NCBI GenBank assembly: GCA_041655765.1
Contig: JBBAEU010000010.1
Span: 1 to 64,000 of the forward strand
Length of the DNA: 64,000 bases
From: Brumimicrobium sp041655765
GTDB taxonomy: Bacteria; Bacteroidota; Bacteroidia; Flavobacteriales_D; Crocinitomicaceae
Direction of reading: 5' to 3'
The notes below the pieces were generated by a model. It searched no databases. It saw only the letters and a list, made by a program, of their open reading frames with translations, and was not told where the DNA came from. This document shows positions 1 to 9,488 of the stretch, piece after piece; position 1 is the stretch's first letter, and every line of letters starts with the position of its first letter. The translations under genes and the position numbers were made by a program.

Positions 1-81
1 TATGTAGTAGAATTGGGCGGCGATTTGATTTTAGAAAAAGATAATAGCGTAAAAACAGGGTTTGTGGTGTTGAGGAGGTAG
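1..81 (+). CDS. C-terminal end of an unknown protein (cut by window edge)
   Basis: An open frame enters from the left edge and runs 26 codons to a TAG at 79-81, ending in GFVVLRR. Nothing in this short tail identifies a family. It converges on the oxidoreductase gene on the other strand, with about 30 bp between the stops. That it is a real gene end rests only on the open frame and its position, so confidence is low. Confidence 0.4.
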   Translation, partial: YVVELGGDLILEKDNSVKTGFVVLRR

Positions 82-110
82 GTTTTTAAAACAACTTAAT
101 TTTATCGTTT

Positions 111-1163
111 TTAACTCTTCATGTAATATTTAGCATAAAATCGTTGAATATTAACCTCATGGTCAATCTCTTTTTTACCCAAAATGAAATCTACAAATTC
201 TTCTGCAAAATAAGGAGCATAGGTAAATCCTTTTGCACCTAACCCATTAAAAATGTACAATCCTTTGTGCTCTGGATGTTCGCCAATCATCGGTCTTCTA
301 TCTGCGGAAGTTGGTCTTATCCCAGCTTCATGGTTAATTACTTCAACTTTTGCTGTACTCAAATCTTGGTATAACTTCAAAAGGTCTTGTTTCCCTTCTT
401 CAGTCGGAGAGGGGTCTTTCGTTCCCCAAACATACGTTGAGCCCAATAAAAAATCATCATGTTTGGTTGGTAAAACATAGCATTTCCGGTTGATGATTTC
501 GTCTTTTTTTAGTTCGTCCGAAACCACTGTCAAAATTTCTCCTTTTGCATTCTTAAAAGGAAGATAATTGAAAAATGGGTTGTCTTCGCCTTGAAATCCT
601 TCTGCAAAAATAAAATGTGTAAAATCTTCGTCTTTATATCGCTTATTTTCTACATCCAATGCTTGAAAATCGAACTCTTCTTGAATGAATAAACTTTTCT
701 CTTTAAAAAATCGGTGGTTTCCTTCCATCAAACTTTTAGAATCAATATATCCAGGCGTGTTTACAAACGCATTACCATACTCATTAGCCAAATAGCTTGG
801 CGTATCTTTTTCTGAATTGGGGGCAGAAATATATTGTTTGAATCCTTTGTCATCTAAGCGATTGTTCCACATATCCACCTCATCTTTAGATGAATGCGTC
901 CTCCTCAATTTAATTGGATAAAAAAACCGTTGATTGATTCTATTCTCAATTTTAGGATAAAAAGTCGTTAAATGCGTAATAAAATCATCGCATCTCCATG
1001 TTTTTACAAGCCTTCGAAAAGTAATGGGATTAATCATTCCTCCAGCGACCAAAGTGCTATAATTTACGCCCCTGTCAATGATTTTAAAAGGAATTTCATG
1101 TTCGTATAATTGATGAGCAATACATATACCTGCCAAGCCACCACCAACAATGAAAACTTTCAT
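111..1163 (-). CDS. FAD-dependent oxidoreductase (DAO family)
   Basis: A 350-residue protein of the D-amino-acid-oxidase-like FAD family. The N-terminus carries the dinucleotide-binding fold with GGGLAGICIAH at residues 7-17, followed by an early GGMINP stretch as in DAO proteins. The C-terminal part contains GIRPTSADRRPMIGEHP and then NGLGAKGF, the usual FAD-contacting end of this fold. No signal peptide, so it should be cytosolic. The substrate cannot be read from the sequence; an amine or imino-acid oxidase or an MnmC-type C-terminal domain are the nearest family members. It lies 2 bp downstream of the M23 peptidase gene on the same strand, so the two are probably co-transcribed, although no functional link is obvious. 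Confidence 0.85.
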   Translation of the reverse strand: MKVFIVGGGLAGICIAHQLYEHEIPFKIIDRGVNYSTLVAGGMINPITFRRLVKTWRCDDFITHLTTFYPKIENRINQRFFYPIKLRRTHSSKDEVDMWNNRLDDKGFKQYISAPNSEKDTPSYLANEYGNAFVNTPGYIDSKSLMEGNHRFFKEKSLFIQEEFDFQALDVENKRYKDEDFTHFIFAEGFQGEDNPFFNYLPFKNAKGEILTVVSDELKKDEIINRKCYVLPTKHDDFLLGSTYVWGTKDPSPTEEGKQDLLKLYQDLSTAKVEVINHEAGIRPTSADRRPMIGEHPEHKGLYIFNGLGAKGFTYAPYFAEEFVDFILGKKEIDHEVNIQRFYAKYYMKS

Positions 1164-1165
1164 TA

Positions 1166-2461
1166 TTAAATGTTAATGTTCTTAATTTGAGTTTCCTCCA
1201 TGCTTTGAATAATTTCATCCATTTTCGCTTTATATGGAGAAATAAATTCGAGATATTGTGGAATTGCCTCTTCTTTCATTGGCTCTGATTTTGGGAATTT
1301 TTCAGATCGTGGGTCAATCTGTTTTCCATTTTTCCAGAAACGGTAGCAAACGTGAGGACCCGTTGCCAAACCTGTTTGACCAACATAACCGATTACATCG
1401 CCTTGTTTTACAAAAACACCTGGCCTGATACCCTCTTTAATTCTACTCATGTGAAGATATTGTGTTTCATAAGTTTTGTTGTGCCTTACTTTTACATAAT
1501 TTCCATTTCCTCCAGTATATCCAGCTTTAGTAATTGTGCCATCAGCCGTTGAATATATCGGTGTTCCAGTTGGAGCAGCATAATCAGTCCCCAAGTGTGC
1601 TTTCTTTCTTTTTAATACAGGATGGAATCGACCTAAATTAAAGCTAGAACTAATTCTTGAGTATTGAACAGGTGCTTTTAAGAAAGGCCGTTTCATCTCT
1701 TCACCATTTTCGTTGTACCAACCCGAAATATCTTGGAGAGAATCCTTGTAATAAAACGCATACAAACCTTGTCCTGAATGCTCAAACCAAGCATATTTAA
1801 CATCTTCAACACCATAAGCCTTACCATCTACACTTTTCTCATCATACACAATGATAAATTTATCGTTTGGCTGTAACCTAAAGAAGTCGATACTCCATGC
1901 GTAAATTCCTTCAAGATACGAAGCCAGTTCGGCAGTCATGCTATAAGAATCAAAGTTTTTACTCATCTCAACGGATAAGTTTGAATTGGGTTCTATGATT
2001 CCTGTAACTGTTCTTTCGTTAATCTCAATGGGTTTATTTTTTCTAATTACTTCGATTGAATCATTTTCAATTTCAAAAGTGATGTAAGAAAACGGATCGG
2101 GTTCATAAACAATATGACCTTTTCCTTCTTCTTTATGTTTAAAAGTAACAAAAGTTCTTCCTGCAACGAGGTATTTTAAGTTAATCAAGCTGTCTTTAAG
2201 CCTTTCAACGGTAGTGTTAATAACATAAGTGCTCACGTCAAAAGGAGAGAACAAGTCGCTCCATGTCATTCCACTTTTTACTGTATCGCGATCGTGATCA
2301 TAATAATCCAAATCAAATCCGAACAATAAGTTTTTAGGCTTATCTATTTTAGCAAACTGAACAGGGTTAAATTCTGTCACTTCTTTCGAACGATTGCAAG
2401 AAAGTGTGAGTGTTACGGCAAATAAAACAATCGTTATAAAGAACAAATTCTTCATAATCAC
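1166..2461 (-). CDS. M23 family peptidoglycan metallopeptidase, lipoprotein
   Basis: A 431-residue exported protein with a lipoprotein signal peptide ending in the lipobox LTLSC, so it is probably membrane-anchored. The start may be the second ATG at 2455 (MKNLFF). The C-terminal third is a LytM/M23 domain: HLGTDYA gives the first zinc ligands (H289, D293 counted from the first Met), followed by QYLHMS and GPHVCYRFW. In most M23 enzymes the last motif is HxH; here it is H370-V-C372, so the second His, normally a zinc ligand, is Cys. I recall similar HVC forms in other Bacteroidota proteins, but activity should not be assumed. The family cleaves peptide cross-links of peptidoglycan. The long N-terminal region (about residues 25-260) resembles the OapA/LysM-like spacer of related peptidases but has no clear motif. 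Confidence 0.88.
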   Translation of the reverse strand: MIMKNLFFITIVLFAVTLTLSCNRSKEVTEFNPVQFAKIDKPKNLLFGFDLDYYDHDRDTVKSGMTWSDLFSPFDVSTYVINTTVERLKDSLINLKYLVAGRTFVTFKHKEEGKGHIVYEPDPFSYITFEIENDSIEVIRKNKPIEINERTVTGIIEPNSNLSVEMSKNFDSYSMTAELASYLEGIYAWSIDFFRLQPNDKFIIVYDEKSVDGKAYGVEDVKYAWFEHSGQGLYAFYYKDSLQDISGWYNENGEEMKRPFLKAPVQYSRISSSFNLGRFHPVLKRKKAHLGTDYAAPTGTPIYSTADGTITKAGYTGGNGNYVKVRHNKTYETQYLHMSRIKEGIRPGVFVKQGDVIGYVGQTGLATGPHVCYRFWKNGKQIDPRSEKFPKSEPMKEEAIPQYLEFISPYKAKMDEIIQSMEETQIKNINI

Positions 2462-2607
2462 AAAATTTTGTTTATTAAATAATTAAATTTTTATACTTAA
2501 AAAAAGTAGAAAACATAATTTACAAACTACAAATCTATTAAAAACCTTGTAAAAACAATAAAAACAAGAAAAGTTATTAACTTCTACCGTGAAATTATTA
2601 GAAATAT

Positions 2608-2615
2608 TAACTTTG
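2608..2615 (+). promoter_or_regulatory. purD promoter, -7 element
   Basis: TAACTTTG matches the Bacteroidota TAnnTTTG -7 consensus and would start transcription about 20 nt before the purD ATG. No clear TTG -33 element is seen at the usual distance. Confidence 0.5.
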
Positions 2616-2640
2616 TTGTCAATTAATTATAAAAATTAAA

Positions 2641-3915
2641 ATGAGAATATTACTTCTTGGTTCAGGCGGAAGAGAACACGCTATTGCGTGGAAATTATCA
2701 ATGAGCAGTGAGCTAGAGCGTCTTTTTATTGCTCCAGGAAACGCGGGAACAAAAAAACATGGGGAAAACGTTGATATTGAACCAACAGATTTTGAATCCC
2801 TAAAAGAGTTTTCTATTCAAGAGAAAATTGACATGCTTGTCGTTGGTCCCGAAATTCCTTTGGTGCAAGGAGTTGTAGATTTTTTCAATGAAGACGAAGA
2901 ATTGAAACACATTGCCGTAATTGGTCCAAACAAAAATGCAGCACAGCTCGAGGGAAGTAAAGATTTTGCCAAAGAATTTATGAGCCGCCACAACATACCA
3001 ACAGCAAAATATAAAACATTTACCAAATCAACATTAAAAGACGGATTTGCCTTTTTAGACAAACTAAAGCCTCCTTATGTTTTAAAAGCGGATGGATTAG
3101 CAGCAGGAAAGGGCGTTTTAATTTTAAATGACCTCCACGAAGCAAAAAAAGAATTTTCATCCATTCTTTTAGACAATAAATTTGGAGGCGCAGGCACAAA
3201 AGTTGTCATTGAAGAGTTTCTTGACGGCATTGAAATGTCTGCCTTTGTGATTACAGATGGAGATGGATTTAAAGTTTTGCCCCATGCGAAAGATTACAAG
3301 CGAATAGGAGAAGGAGATACAGGATTAAACACCGGTGGAATGGGGGCAGTTTCACCCGTTCCCTTTGCAGAAGGAAAATTCTTCGATAAAGTTTATAATC
3401 AAGTTATCATTCCAACGATTAAAGGGTTAAAAAAAGACAAAATCGACTATAAAGGATTTATATTTTTTGGTTTAATCAACGTAGGAGGAGAACCATATAT
3501 GATTGAATATAACTGTAGATTGGGCGACCCAGAAACTGAAGTAATATTACCACGGTTAAAATCTGATTTATTGGATTTATTTGACGGTGTAGCCACAGGC
3601 ACATTATCTGAAAGACACGTAGATATCGACCCAAGAACAGCCATAACAGTTATGATGGTTTCAGGTGGTTATCCAGGAAAATATATAAAAGGAAAAACAA
3701 TTTTTGGTCTAAACAGCATCACAGAAAGCGTTGTTTTCCATGCGGGTACAGTTTCCGATGGACCAGCGGTTTTAACAAATGGAGGTCGTGTTTTAGCGGT
3801 TACTTCCTTAGAGAAAGACATCGAATCAGCTAGAGAATTGTCCTATAAAAGCATTCAAAACATCGAATTTGAGGGAGCTTATTACAGAAAAGATATTGGT
3901 AAAGATTTAATGTAA
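2641..3915 (+). CDS. purD: phosphoribosylamine--glycine ligase (GARS)
   Basis: Full-length PurD (424 residues, usual length) catalysing ATP-dependent ligation of phosphoribosylamine and glycine, the second step of purine synthesis. The N-terminal domain opens with GSGGREHAIAWKL. The ATP-grasp core has ADGLAAGKGVLI near residue 150, then GGMGAVSPVP and YNCRLGDPETEV, which carries metal and ATP ligands. It has its own promoter. The next gene in the same direction begins 40 bp later and is not a purine gene, so purD stands apart from other pur genes here. Confidence 0.97.
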   Translation: MRILLLGSGGREHAIAWKLSMSSELERLFIAPGNAGTKKHGENVDIEPTDFESLKEFSIQEKIDMLVVGPEIPLVQGVVDFFNEDEELKHIAVIGPNKNAAQLEGSKDFAKEFMSRHNIPTAKYKTFTKSTLKDGFAFLDKLKPPYVLKADGLAAGKGVLILNDLHEAKKEFSSILLDNKFGGAGTKVVIEEFLDGIEMSAFVITDGDGFKVLPHAKDYKRIGEGDTGLNTGGMGAVSPVPFAEGKFFDKVYNQVIIPTIKGLKKDKIDYKGFIFFGLINVGGEPYMIEYNCRLGDPETEVILPRLKSDLLDLFDGVATGTLSERHVDIDPRTAITVMMVSGGYPGKYIKGKTIFGLNSITESVVFHAGTVSDGPAVLTNGGRVLAVTSLEKDIESARELSYKSIQNIEFEGAYYRKDIGKDLM

Positions 3916-3955
3916 TTCAAATAAATTTTATTACATTTATATTGTATTTTGAATT

Positions 3956-5224
3956 ATGGATTATATAAACATTATCATTTTTCTTATTGCTCTCCTATTT
4001 TCTGCGTTCTTTTCGGGTATGAAAGTTGCTTTTCTAAATGTCAACCTATTCAAACTTGAAATAGACAATCAACAAGGTTCATTCTCAGGGCGAATTTTAA
4101 GCAGATTTATTAAAAATGACCGTAATTTTATTGCCACAATGCTAATTGGGAACATTCTCTCCCTTACTGTTTTGGTGATATGGATGGCAAAATTATTAGA
4201 TAATCCTTTGGGAATTTTTGTTAAAGGAAATGATGGTTTAATTATTCTATTACAGATAATTATTGCAGCGATAACTATCATTGTTTTAACTGAATTTTTG
4301 CCCAAAGCAACTTTTCAAATAAATCCAAATCGAATACTAAAAATATTGGTCTTCCCATTGATGTTTTTTTATGTTATTTTGTATCCCCTTACACAATTAT
4401 TTATGGGATTAAGCAACGTGTTTTTTAGGATTTTTAAAATCAAACCTAAAAAAACAGAGGTTAATTTCTCCAAAGTTGGTTTAGACGATTATGTGCGTGA
4501 CCTAAATGAGCGAATGGAAATTGAAGGTAATGTTGAAAATGAAGTTCAAATATTACAAAATGCACTGGATTTTTCTGGCGTAAAAGCAAGGGATTGTATG
4601 ATTCCAAGAACAGACATCGTGGCAATGGAGTTTGATAGTTCAATTGAAGACCTAAGACAAAAATTTGTAGAAACAGGTCTTTCGAAAATTATTATCTATC
4701 GCGATTCAATAGACAATATCATCGGTTATGCACACGGATTTGAACTCTTTAAAAAACCAAAAAGCATTAAAGAAGTCCTTATTCCACTCGTTTTTGTTCC
4801 TGAAGCAACCACAGCTTCTGACTTGTTGAAGATTTTTCAACAACAACACGGAAATATTGCAATTGTATTGGATGAATTTGGAGGAACCTCAGGACTCGTT
4901 ACAATTGAAGATGTTATCGAAGAAATTTTTGGAGACATTGAAGATGAACACGACAAAGACAATTTATTGGAACAACAGATTGACGCTACGACGTTTAGAC
5001 TTTCTGCAAGACACGATATTGATTACCTTAACGAAACGTATGATTTAGGTCTTGAAGAGTCTTCTGAATATGAAACAATTGGCGGGTTGGTTTTGCATCA
5101 TTTAGAGTCAATTCCCGTTGAAGGAACTACATTGGACCTAGAAAAACACAAAATAAAAATTGAATCGGTCTCGGATAGAAGAATTGAAACTGTCGAGTTA
5201 AAAATTATAGATTTGGATACATAA
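3956..5224 (+). CDS. CNNM/CBS-domain membrane protein (CorC/HlyC family)
   Basis: A 422-residue inner-membrane protein. The first 160 residues form a CNNM/DUF21 domain with about four membrane segments and the early SGMKVAFLNVN motif. A CBS pair follows (about residues 205-330, with ARDCMIPRTDIVAM and VLDEFGGTSGLVTIEDVIEEIFGDI), then a C-terminal CorC/HlyC domain. Family members are linked to magnesium or other cation homeostasis. GldE of the gliding machinery has the same architecture, but no gldD lies beside this gene, so I do not use that name. It sits just upstream of the PpiD-like gene, an arrangement I recall from other Flavobacteriia. Confidence 0.85.
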   Translation: MDYINIIIFLIALLFSAFFSGMKVAFLNVNLFKLEIDNQQGSFSGRILSRFIKNDRNFIATMLIGNILSLTVLVIWMAKLLDNPLGIFVKGNDGLIILLQIIIAAITIIVLTEFLPKATFQINPNRILKILVFPLMFFYVILYPLTQLFMGLSNVFFRIFKIKPKKTEVNFSKVGLDDYVRDLNERMEIEGNVENEVQILQNALDFSGVKARDCMIPRTDIVAMEFDSSIEDLRQKFVETGLSKIIIYRDSIDNIIGYAHGFELFKKPKSIKEVLIPLVFVPEATTASDLLKIFQQQHGNIAIVLDEFGGTSGLVTIEDVIEEIFGDIEDEHDKDNLLEQQIDATTFRLSARHDIDYLNETYDLGLEESSEYETIGGLVLHHLESIPVEGTTLDLEKHKIKIESVSDRRIETVELKIIDLDT

Positions 5225-5271
5225 TTTTATATTTATACCTCTATATGCTTTTATTTTTAGATAGTTAATAT

Positions 5272-5279
5272 TATATTCG
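5272..5279 (+). promoter_or_regulatory. Promoter for the PpiD-like gene, -7 element
   Basis: TATATTCG is one base from the TAnnTTTG consensus and lies 23 nt before the start codon, in the 78-bp gap after the CNNM gene. Confidence 0.4.
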
Positions 5280-5302
5280 CACCCTCAAATTAAATAGATA
5301 AA

Positions 5303-7519
5303 ATGGCTATAATTGGAAAAATACGTGAGAAATCATGGTTATTAGTGGTTGTTGTTGGAATAGCAATGCTTGCATTCGTAATTGGAGACATGAATCCTTT
5401 TGGCACTGGTCAACAAGAAGATGTATATGGAATTGGAACCATAAACGGAGAAAAAATTGACGAAGAGCAGTACAATACATTTCTTAACAATGCTCGAAAC
5501 AATATACTTCAACAAAAACTTCAACAAAACCCTAATCAACAGCCGGCTTTAACAAAAGCAGACCAAGATAATGCAGCTCAACAAGCATGGACAACTTCTA
5601 TTATGTTAAACCTAATGGAAAAAGAATATGATGCCCTAGGATTGCTGGTTGATGACATTGAATTAGAAAATGTACTTTACGGAGAAAATGGCTTTACACC
5701 TTCGAGTCTCTCAGCTCAATTTAGAGATTCAATTACAGGAGAATTTGCTCCTGAACAATTGCGTTCTGCGTTAGAGCAACTACAAGACCCTCAAGTAAAC
5801 GATGTCATGCAAAGGGAACAAATGATTCAACAATATAACGACGTGATTGATTTTGTTAGACAAGAAAGACTCGAAAAGAAATACATGGTGCTTCTTAATC
5901 AAGGTATTCACGCTACAACAGTTGAAGGTAAAAAAGAATATGAATCCCAAAAAACCGTAAAAAACATTTCTTACGTTTATCAAGATTTCACAAGAGTTCC
6001 TAACGATGCAGTCGGAGAACCTACCGATGCAGAGATTAAAGATTTTTATGAAAAAAATAAAAATAAGAAAAAATTTGAACAAGAAGCTACAAGAGAACTT
6101 TCTTACTTTCAAGTTCCATTGAACCCAAGCTCAGAAGACACACTAAATGCCCTTGATAAACTTACTCAGCTTTCTGAAAATTTTAGAAAAACAAAAGATG
6201 ATTCCTCGTTTGTGATAAGATATAGCGATTTAAAACAATTTAGTTCAAGAAAAGAAGGAATTGCAAAACCAGAAGGAGCAATGACTCAAGGATTCATGTA
6301 TCCTGCGTCAATTCAAAATGTTGTTGATTCTGCAAAAGTAGGTGATATTATTGGCCCGTATAAATCTAATTTTGGTCCAACTTTATCTAAAGTAATTGGA
6401 AGAGAAACAGAACATACAGCTACTGTTAGACATATTCTTTTAAATGCACAAAGTGATGCAGAAGTTGCTGATGCACAAAGAAAAGCGGATAGTATTGTTA
6501 GAGTTATACGTGCTGGAGGAGATTTCGAAGCAATGGTTAGATTATTTAGTGAAGACCCAGGTTCAAAAGAAACTGGAGGAAAATATGAAGACTTTACAGA
6601 AGGAACAATGGTTCCAGAATTTAACGATTTCTCCTTCCAAAAACCTATTGGAACTTTAGGAACTGTAAAAACTTCTTACGGAATCCATATTGTAGAAGTA
6701 TTGAATAGAAAATCAGTTGAATACCCAGTTTTTGCAAACGTTATTAAAAATGTAAAAGTTACTAAAACAACAGCAGACGCAATCAATGGTTTTGCTTCAA
6801 GCCTTATTTATGATTTAGATGAATTGTTTACAAATAAAACGTTGGAAGAAAAAATCTACATCCTCGATACTTTTGCAAGTAATAGAAATTTTCCAACTAG
6901 AAAGGTAAGTGTATTTGATGAAAACCCATCAATCGGTGCGTTTTCTGATATAGCAGAAGGTAAAATCTTCCGTTCATTATATGATGAAAATGTAAAGGCT
7001 GGAGACCTAATTTCTTCTCCAGTACGCGATACTGATTTCTTTATTGTAGGAATGGTTTCTAAAAAGATAGAAGCAGGAATGCCGAAATTAGAAGATATTA
7101 AATCAACAATCGTTGAGGAGTTGAAAAAAGAAAAACGTGCACAATATTTGGTTGACCAGATGCTTGGGATTACTGATTTAAACACATTGGCTACGGAAAT
7201 TGGCTCTAGGGTCAACTCAGAAGGTGTTACTTTCTCTGCGACAAATCTTTCTGTAGGAAACGAACCAAAAATTGTTGGAACTGCATTCTCAGGACTTATG
7301 GACGGTGAAACATCAGTTCCTGTTGTAGGAAATAATGGTGTTTTTGTTCTAAGAGTTGACTCAACAACTTTGGGAGAAGAAACAACTGATTATTCTTCTG
7401 AAAAAATGCAAATCAAACAGACTAATGTTAGTACGCTAAATTCTCAATTCCAAAACGCACTAATGGAAATGTCTGATATTCAAGACAACAGAAAATTAAG
7501 AAATCTGGGAATCAGATAG
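5303..7519 (+). CDS. PpiD-like peptidyl-prolyl isomerase with SurA N-terminal domain
   Basis: A 738-residue membrane-anchored periplasmic foldase. A single N-terminal membrane segment (about residues 13-31, WLLVVVVGIAMLAFVIGDM) is followed by a SurA-N-like helical region, then a parvulin domain starting near residue 373 (VRHILLNAQS) with FSEDPGSKETGGKYEDF and SYGIHIVEVL. A second, more diverged parvulin-like segment may follow. Such proteins help newly exported outer-membrane proteins fold. A good intrinsic terminator follows the stop codon. Confidence 0.92.
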   Translation: MAIIGKIREKSWLLVVVVGIAMLAFVIGDMNPFGTGQQEDVYGIGTINGEKIDEEQYNTFLNNARNNILQQKLQQNPNQQPALTKADQDNAAQQAWTTSIMLNLMEKEYDALGLLVDDIELENVLYGENGFTPSSLSAQFRDSITGEFAPEQLRSALEQLQDPQVNDVMQREQMIQQYNDVIDFVRQERLEKKYMVLLNQGIHATTVEGKKEYESQKTVKNISYVYQDFTRVPNDAVGEPTDAEIKDFYEKNKNKKKFEQEATRELSYFQVPLNPSSEDTLNALDKLTQLSENFRKTKDDSSFVIRYSDLKQFSSRKEGIAKPEGAMTQGFMYPASIQNVVDSAKVGDIIGPYKSNFGPTLSKVIGRETEHTATVRHILLNAQSDAEVADAQRKADSIVRVIRAGGDFEAMVRLFSEDPGSKETGGKYEDFTEGTMVPEFNDFSFQKPIGTLGTVKTSYGIHIVEVLNRKSVEYPVFANVIKNVKVTKTTADAINGFASSLIYDLDELFTNKTLEEKIYILDTFASNRNFPTRKVSVFDENPSIGAFSDIAEGKIFRSLYDENVKAGDLISSPVRDTDFFIVGMVSKKIEAGMPKLEDIKSTIVEELKKEKRAQYLVDQMLGITDLNTLATEIGSRVNSEGVTFSATNLSVGNEPKIVGTAFSGLMDGETSVPVVGNNGVFVLRVDSTTLGEETTDYSSEKMQIKQTNVSTLNSQFQNALMEMSDIQDNRKLRNLGIR

Positions 7520-7541
7520 AAATTGATAGAAAATTGATGAG

Positions 7542-7570
7542 AAGGGGTTGGGAAACTAATCCCTTTTTTA
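7542..7570 (+). terminator. Rho-independent terminator after the PpiD-like gene
   Basis: An 8-bp stem (AAGGGGTT with AATCCCTT, one G-T wobble) with an 8-nt loop is followed directly by a run of T. It lies 22 bp after the stop codon at 7519. Confidence 0.75.
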
Positions 7571-7672
7571 TTTAGGATAGTTTTTATAAATTCGACTGAA
7601 ATGGCATCAACACGCTTTGCTTAATACTATCTATAATAACATGAGCTATAATTTTTAATCCACCTCAGGGCT

Positions 7673-8434
7673 TTAGAAAAGTGAAATAGAAATCCCCATT
7701 GAAAAAGGATACAATTCAATGCTTTTATCACTTTTAAACAAGGAAGAAAAGTAGTAAGCCCCAAAAAGAGACCAATTCCTTATGCCAATCCGAGCTGTTA
7801 CACCATACCTTAATGGATTTACATCTGGTAAATGAATGTCTTTGCTTACATGTCTTTGTCCACTAACTTTAACCATATCACGCGTATGAGATTGAATGCA
7901 GTAGCCAATTTTTCCACCAATTAAAAACTTAAAATGTTGTTTATCCTTATCACCATAAGGAATACGAAAACGAAATTCAACAGGAATTTCTAAATAGTTA
8001 AAGCCAATTTTATACTTATGACCATCAACAGGCGAACCTATAATTGTTGATTTCTCTTCATAATTCTTAAAAAAGACAACTTGTGTACGATTGCTGTAAT
8101 GACTAAACCCAAGTCCAACACCCATTCCAACGGTATTATTTGTTGTAAATGGAATATCAAACATCCATGCTCCGTTAATTCCGATATTACTCCAAGGACC
8201 TTTAAATGCGGGAATGTCTCCACGCCAATCATTATAAACAATATCGATTACGAATCGGTCAAATTTATTCAATCTGTCTGACGATTCTCCACTAACACCT
8301 AATCCTTTGTAAAACCAGCCAATTCCAGAGCGGAACTTAGACTGCACGCCTTCTTCGTGTACACTTGTACCCTGAGCATGAATTGCATCAAAAGCGAAGC
8401 AAAAAAATATAAAACCAACTAAGAGTCTATACAT
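7673..8434 (-). CDS. Outer-membrane beta-barrel protein, unknown function
   Basis: A 253-residue exported protein with a signal peptide (MYRLLVGFIFFCFAFDAIHA-Q). Alternating hydrophobic strands rich in aromatic and glycine residues and a C-terminal Phe (SMGISISLF) fit an outer-membrane barrel of the PorT/OMP_b-brl type common in Bacteroidota. No ligand or function can be assigned. The start codon is 3 bp after the galE stop, so it is translated from the galE transcript. Confidence 0.7.
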   Translation of the reverse strand: MYRLLVGFIFFCFAFDAIHAQGTSVHEEGVQSKFRSGIGWFYKGLGVSGESSDRLNKFDRFVIDIVYNDWRGDIPAFKGPWSNIGINGAWMFDIPFTTNNTVGMGVGLGFSHYSNRTQVVFFKNYEEKSTIIGSPVDGHKYKIGFNYLEIPVEFRFRIPYGDKDKQHFKFLIGGKIGYCIQSHTRDMVKVSGQRHVSKDIHLPDVNPLRYGVTARIGIRNWSLFGAYYFSSLFKSDKSIELYPFSMGISISLF

Positions 8435-8437
8435 TCA

Positions 8438-9466
8438 TTAATTTCTTATCTTTCTTATGTTTTGCTCAAATTTCCACGCAGAAGCAATTGCTTCCTTGAT
8501 GGTTCTTTTTGCCTTCCATTTTAAAACATTGTTAATTTTATGGGTATTTGCAAAAATCTGAGGAATATCTCCTGCTCTTCTTGCTCCAACCTTATATGAC
8601 AATTTTAAACCAGATATTTCATCAAAAATACGAATCATTTCTAAAACACTCGTACCTTTTCCTGTCCCAACATTATAAATTGCAGGATTTTCTTTGGTTT
8701 TTCCTGAATTTTCAAGTGCCACAACATGCGCCTCAGCTAAATCTACAACATGAATGTAATCCCTTATACACGTTCCATCTGGAGTGCCATAATCTTCCCC
8801 AAAAACAATAAGCTCTTTCCTAATTCCCAAAGCTGTTTGCGTAATAAAAGGCAATAAATTATTCGGAATTCCATCAGGCTCTTCACCAATTAACCCACTT
8901 TCATGGGCACCAATTGGATTGAAATATCTCAATAAAGTGGCTTTAAAATTTGGGCGACTTTCAACATATTGAATTAACATTTCCTCACAAACTTTTTTTG
9001 TGTATCCATAAGGAGAATTATAGGAAACCTTACTTTCTTCGACTACAGGAATGTTCTCTGGACTTCCATAAACGGTACAGCTTGATGAAAAAATAAAATG
9101 TTGAATTTGAAATTCTTCAGCTACTTGTAACAATGAAACTAGACTACCAAAATTATTGTCAAAATATTTTAAAGGGTTTTGAACAGACTCTCCTACCGCC
9201 TTATCAGCAGCAAAATGAATGATTCCGTTTATTTTATGTTTTTGAAAAACCTCTCTCAATTCTTCTTTATTCTGACAGGCAATTGGATAATAAATAATTG
9301 ATTCTTTGGTTATCTTTTCTAGCCTTAAAATAACATCTTTTTGTGCATTTCTAAAATCATCAATAATAATAGGCTTATAACCTTTTTCAATCAAAGAGAC
9401 AACAGTGTGAGAACCAATGTAGCCAGCGCCGCCAGTTACTATAATATTTCCTTTATTCAAATTCAT
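8438..9466 (-). CDS. galE: UDP-glucose 4-epimerase
   Basis: A 342-residue extended short-chain dehydrogenase of normal GalE length, interconverting UDP-glucose and UDP-galactose (or the N-acetyl forms). The NAD-binding motif is VTGGAGYIGSHT at residues 10-21. The catalytic Ser lies in FIFSSSCTVYG and the Tyr/Lys pair in SPYGYTKK. RYFNPIGAHESG is the typical substrate-loop sequence of bacterial GalE. It has its own -7 element ending 5 bp before the ATG, and the barrel protein gene is 3 bp downstream. It probably feeds surface glycan synthesis. Confidence 0.95.
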   Translation of the reverse strand: MNLNKGNIIVTGGAGYIGSHTVVSLIEKGYKPIIIDDFRNAQKDVILRLEKITKESIIYYPIACQNKEELREVFQKHKINGIIHFAADKAVGESVQNPLKYFDNNFGSLVSLLQVAEEFQIQHFIFSSSCTVYGSPENIPVVEESKVSYNSPYGYTKKVCEEMLIQYVESRPNFKATLLRYFNPIGAHESGLIGEEPDGIPNNLLPFITQTALGIRKELIVFGEDYGTPDGTCIRDYIHVVDLAEAHVVALENSGKTKENPAIYNVGTGKGTSVLEMIRIFDEISGLKLSYKVGARRAGDIPQIFANTHKINNVLKWKAKRTIKEAIASAWKFEQNIRKIRN

Positions 9467-9471
9467 AACTT

Positions 9472-9479
9472 CAAAAATA
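9472..9479 (-). promoter_or_regulatory. galE promoter, -7 element very close to start codon
   Basis: On the minus strand TATTTTTG matches TAnnTTTG. Its last base is only 5 nt from the galE ATG at 9466, so transcription would begin at or next to the start codon (leaderless or nearly so). It lies in the 22-bp gap after the DUF2141 gene. Confidence 0.5.
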
Positions 9480-9488
9480 AGATTAGAA

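Noticed and set aside
3956..5224. Naming the CNNM/CBS protein GldE
   Set aside because: Same architecture, but no gldD neighbour and several paralogs of this family occur in Bacteroidota; the neighbourhood fits the general CorC/HlyC copy.
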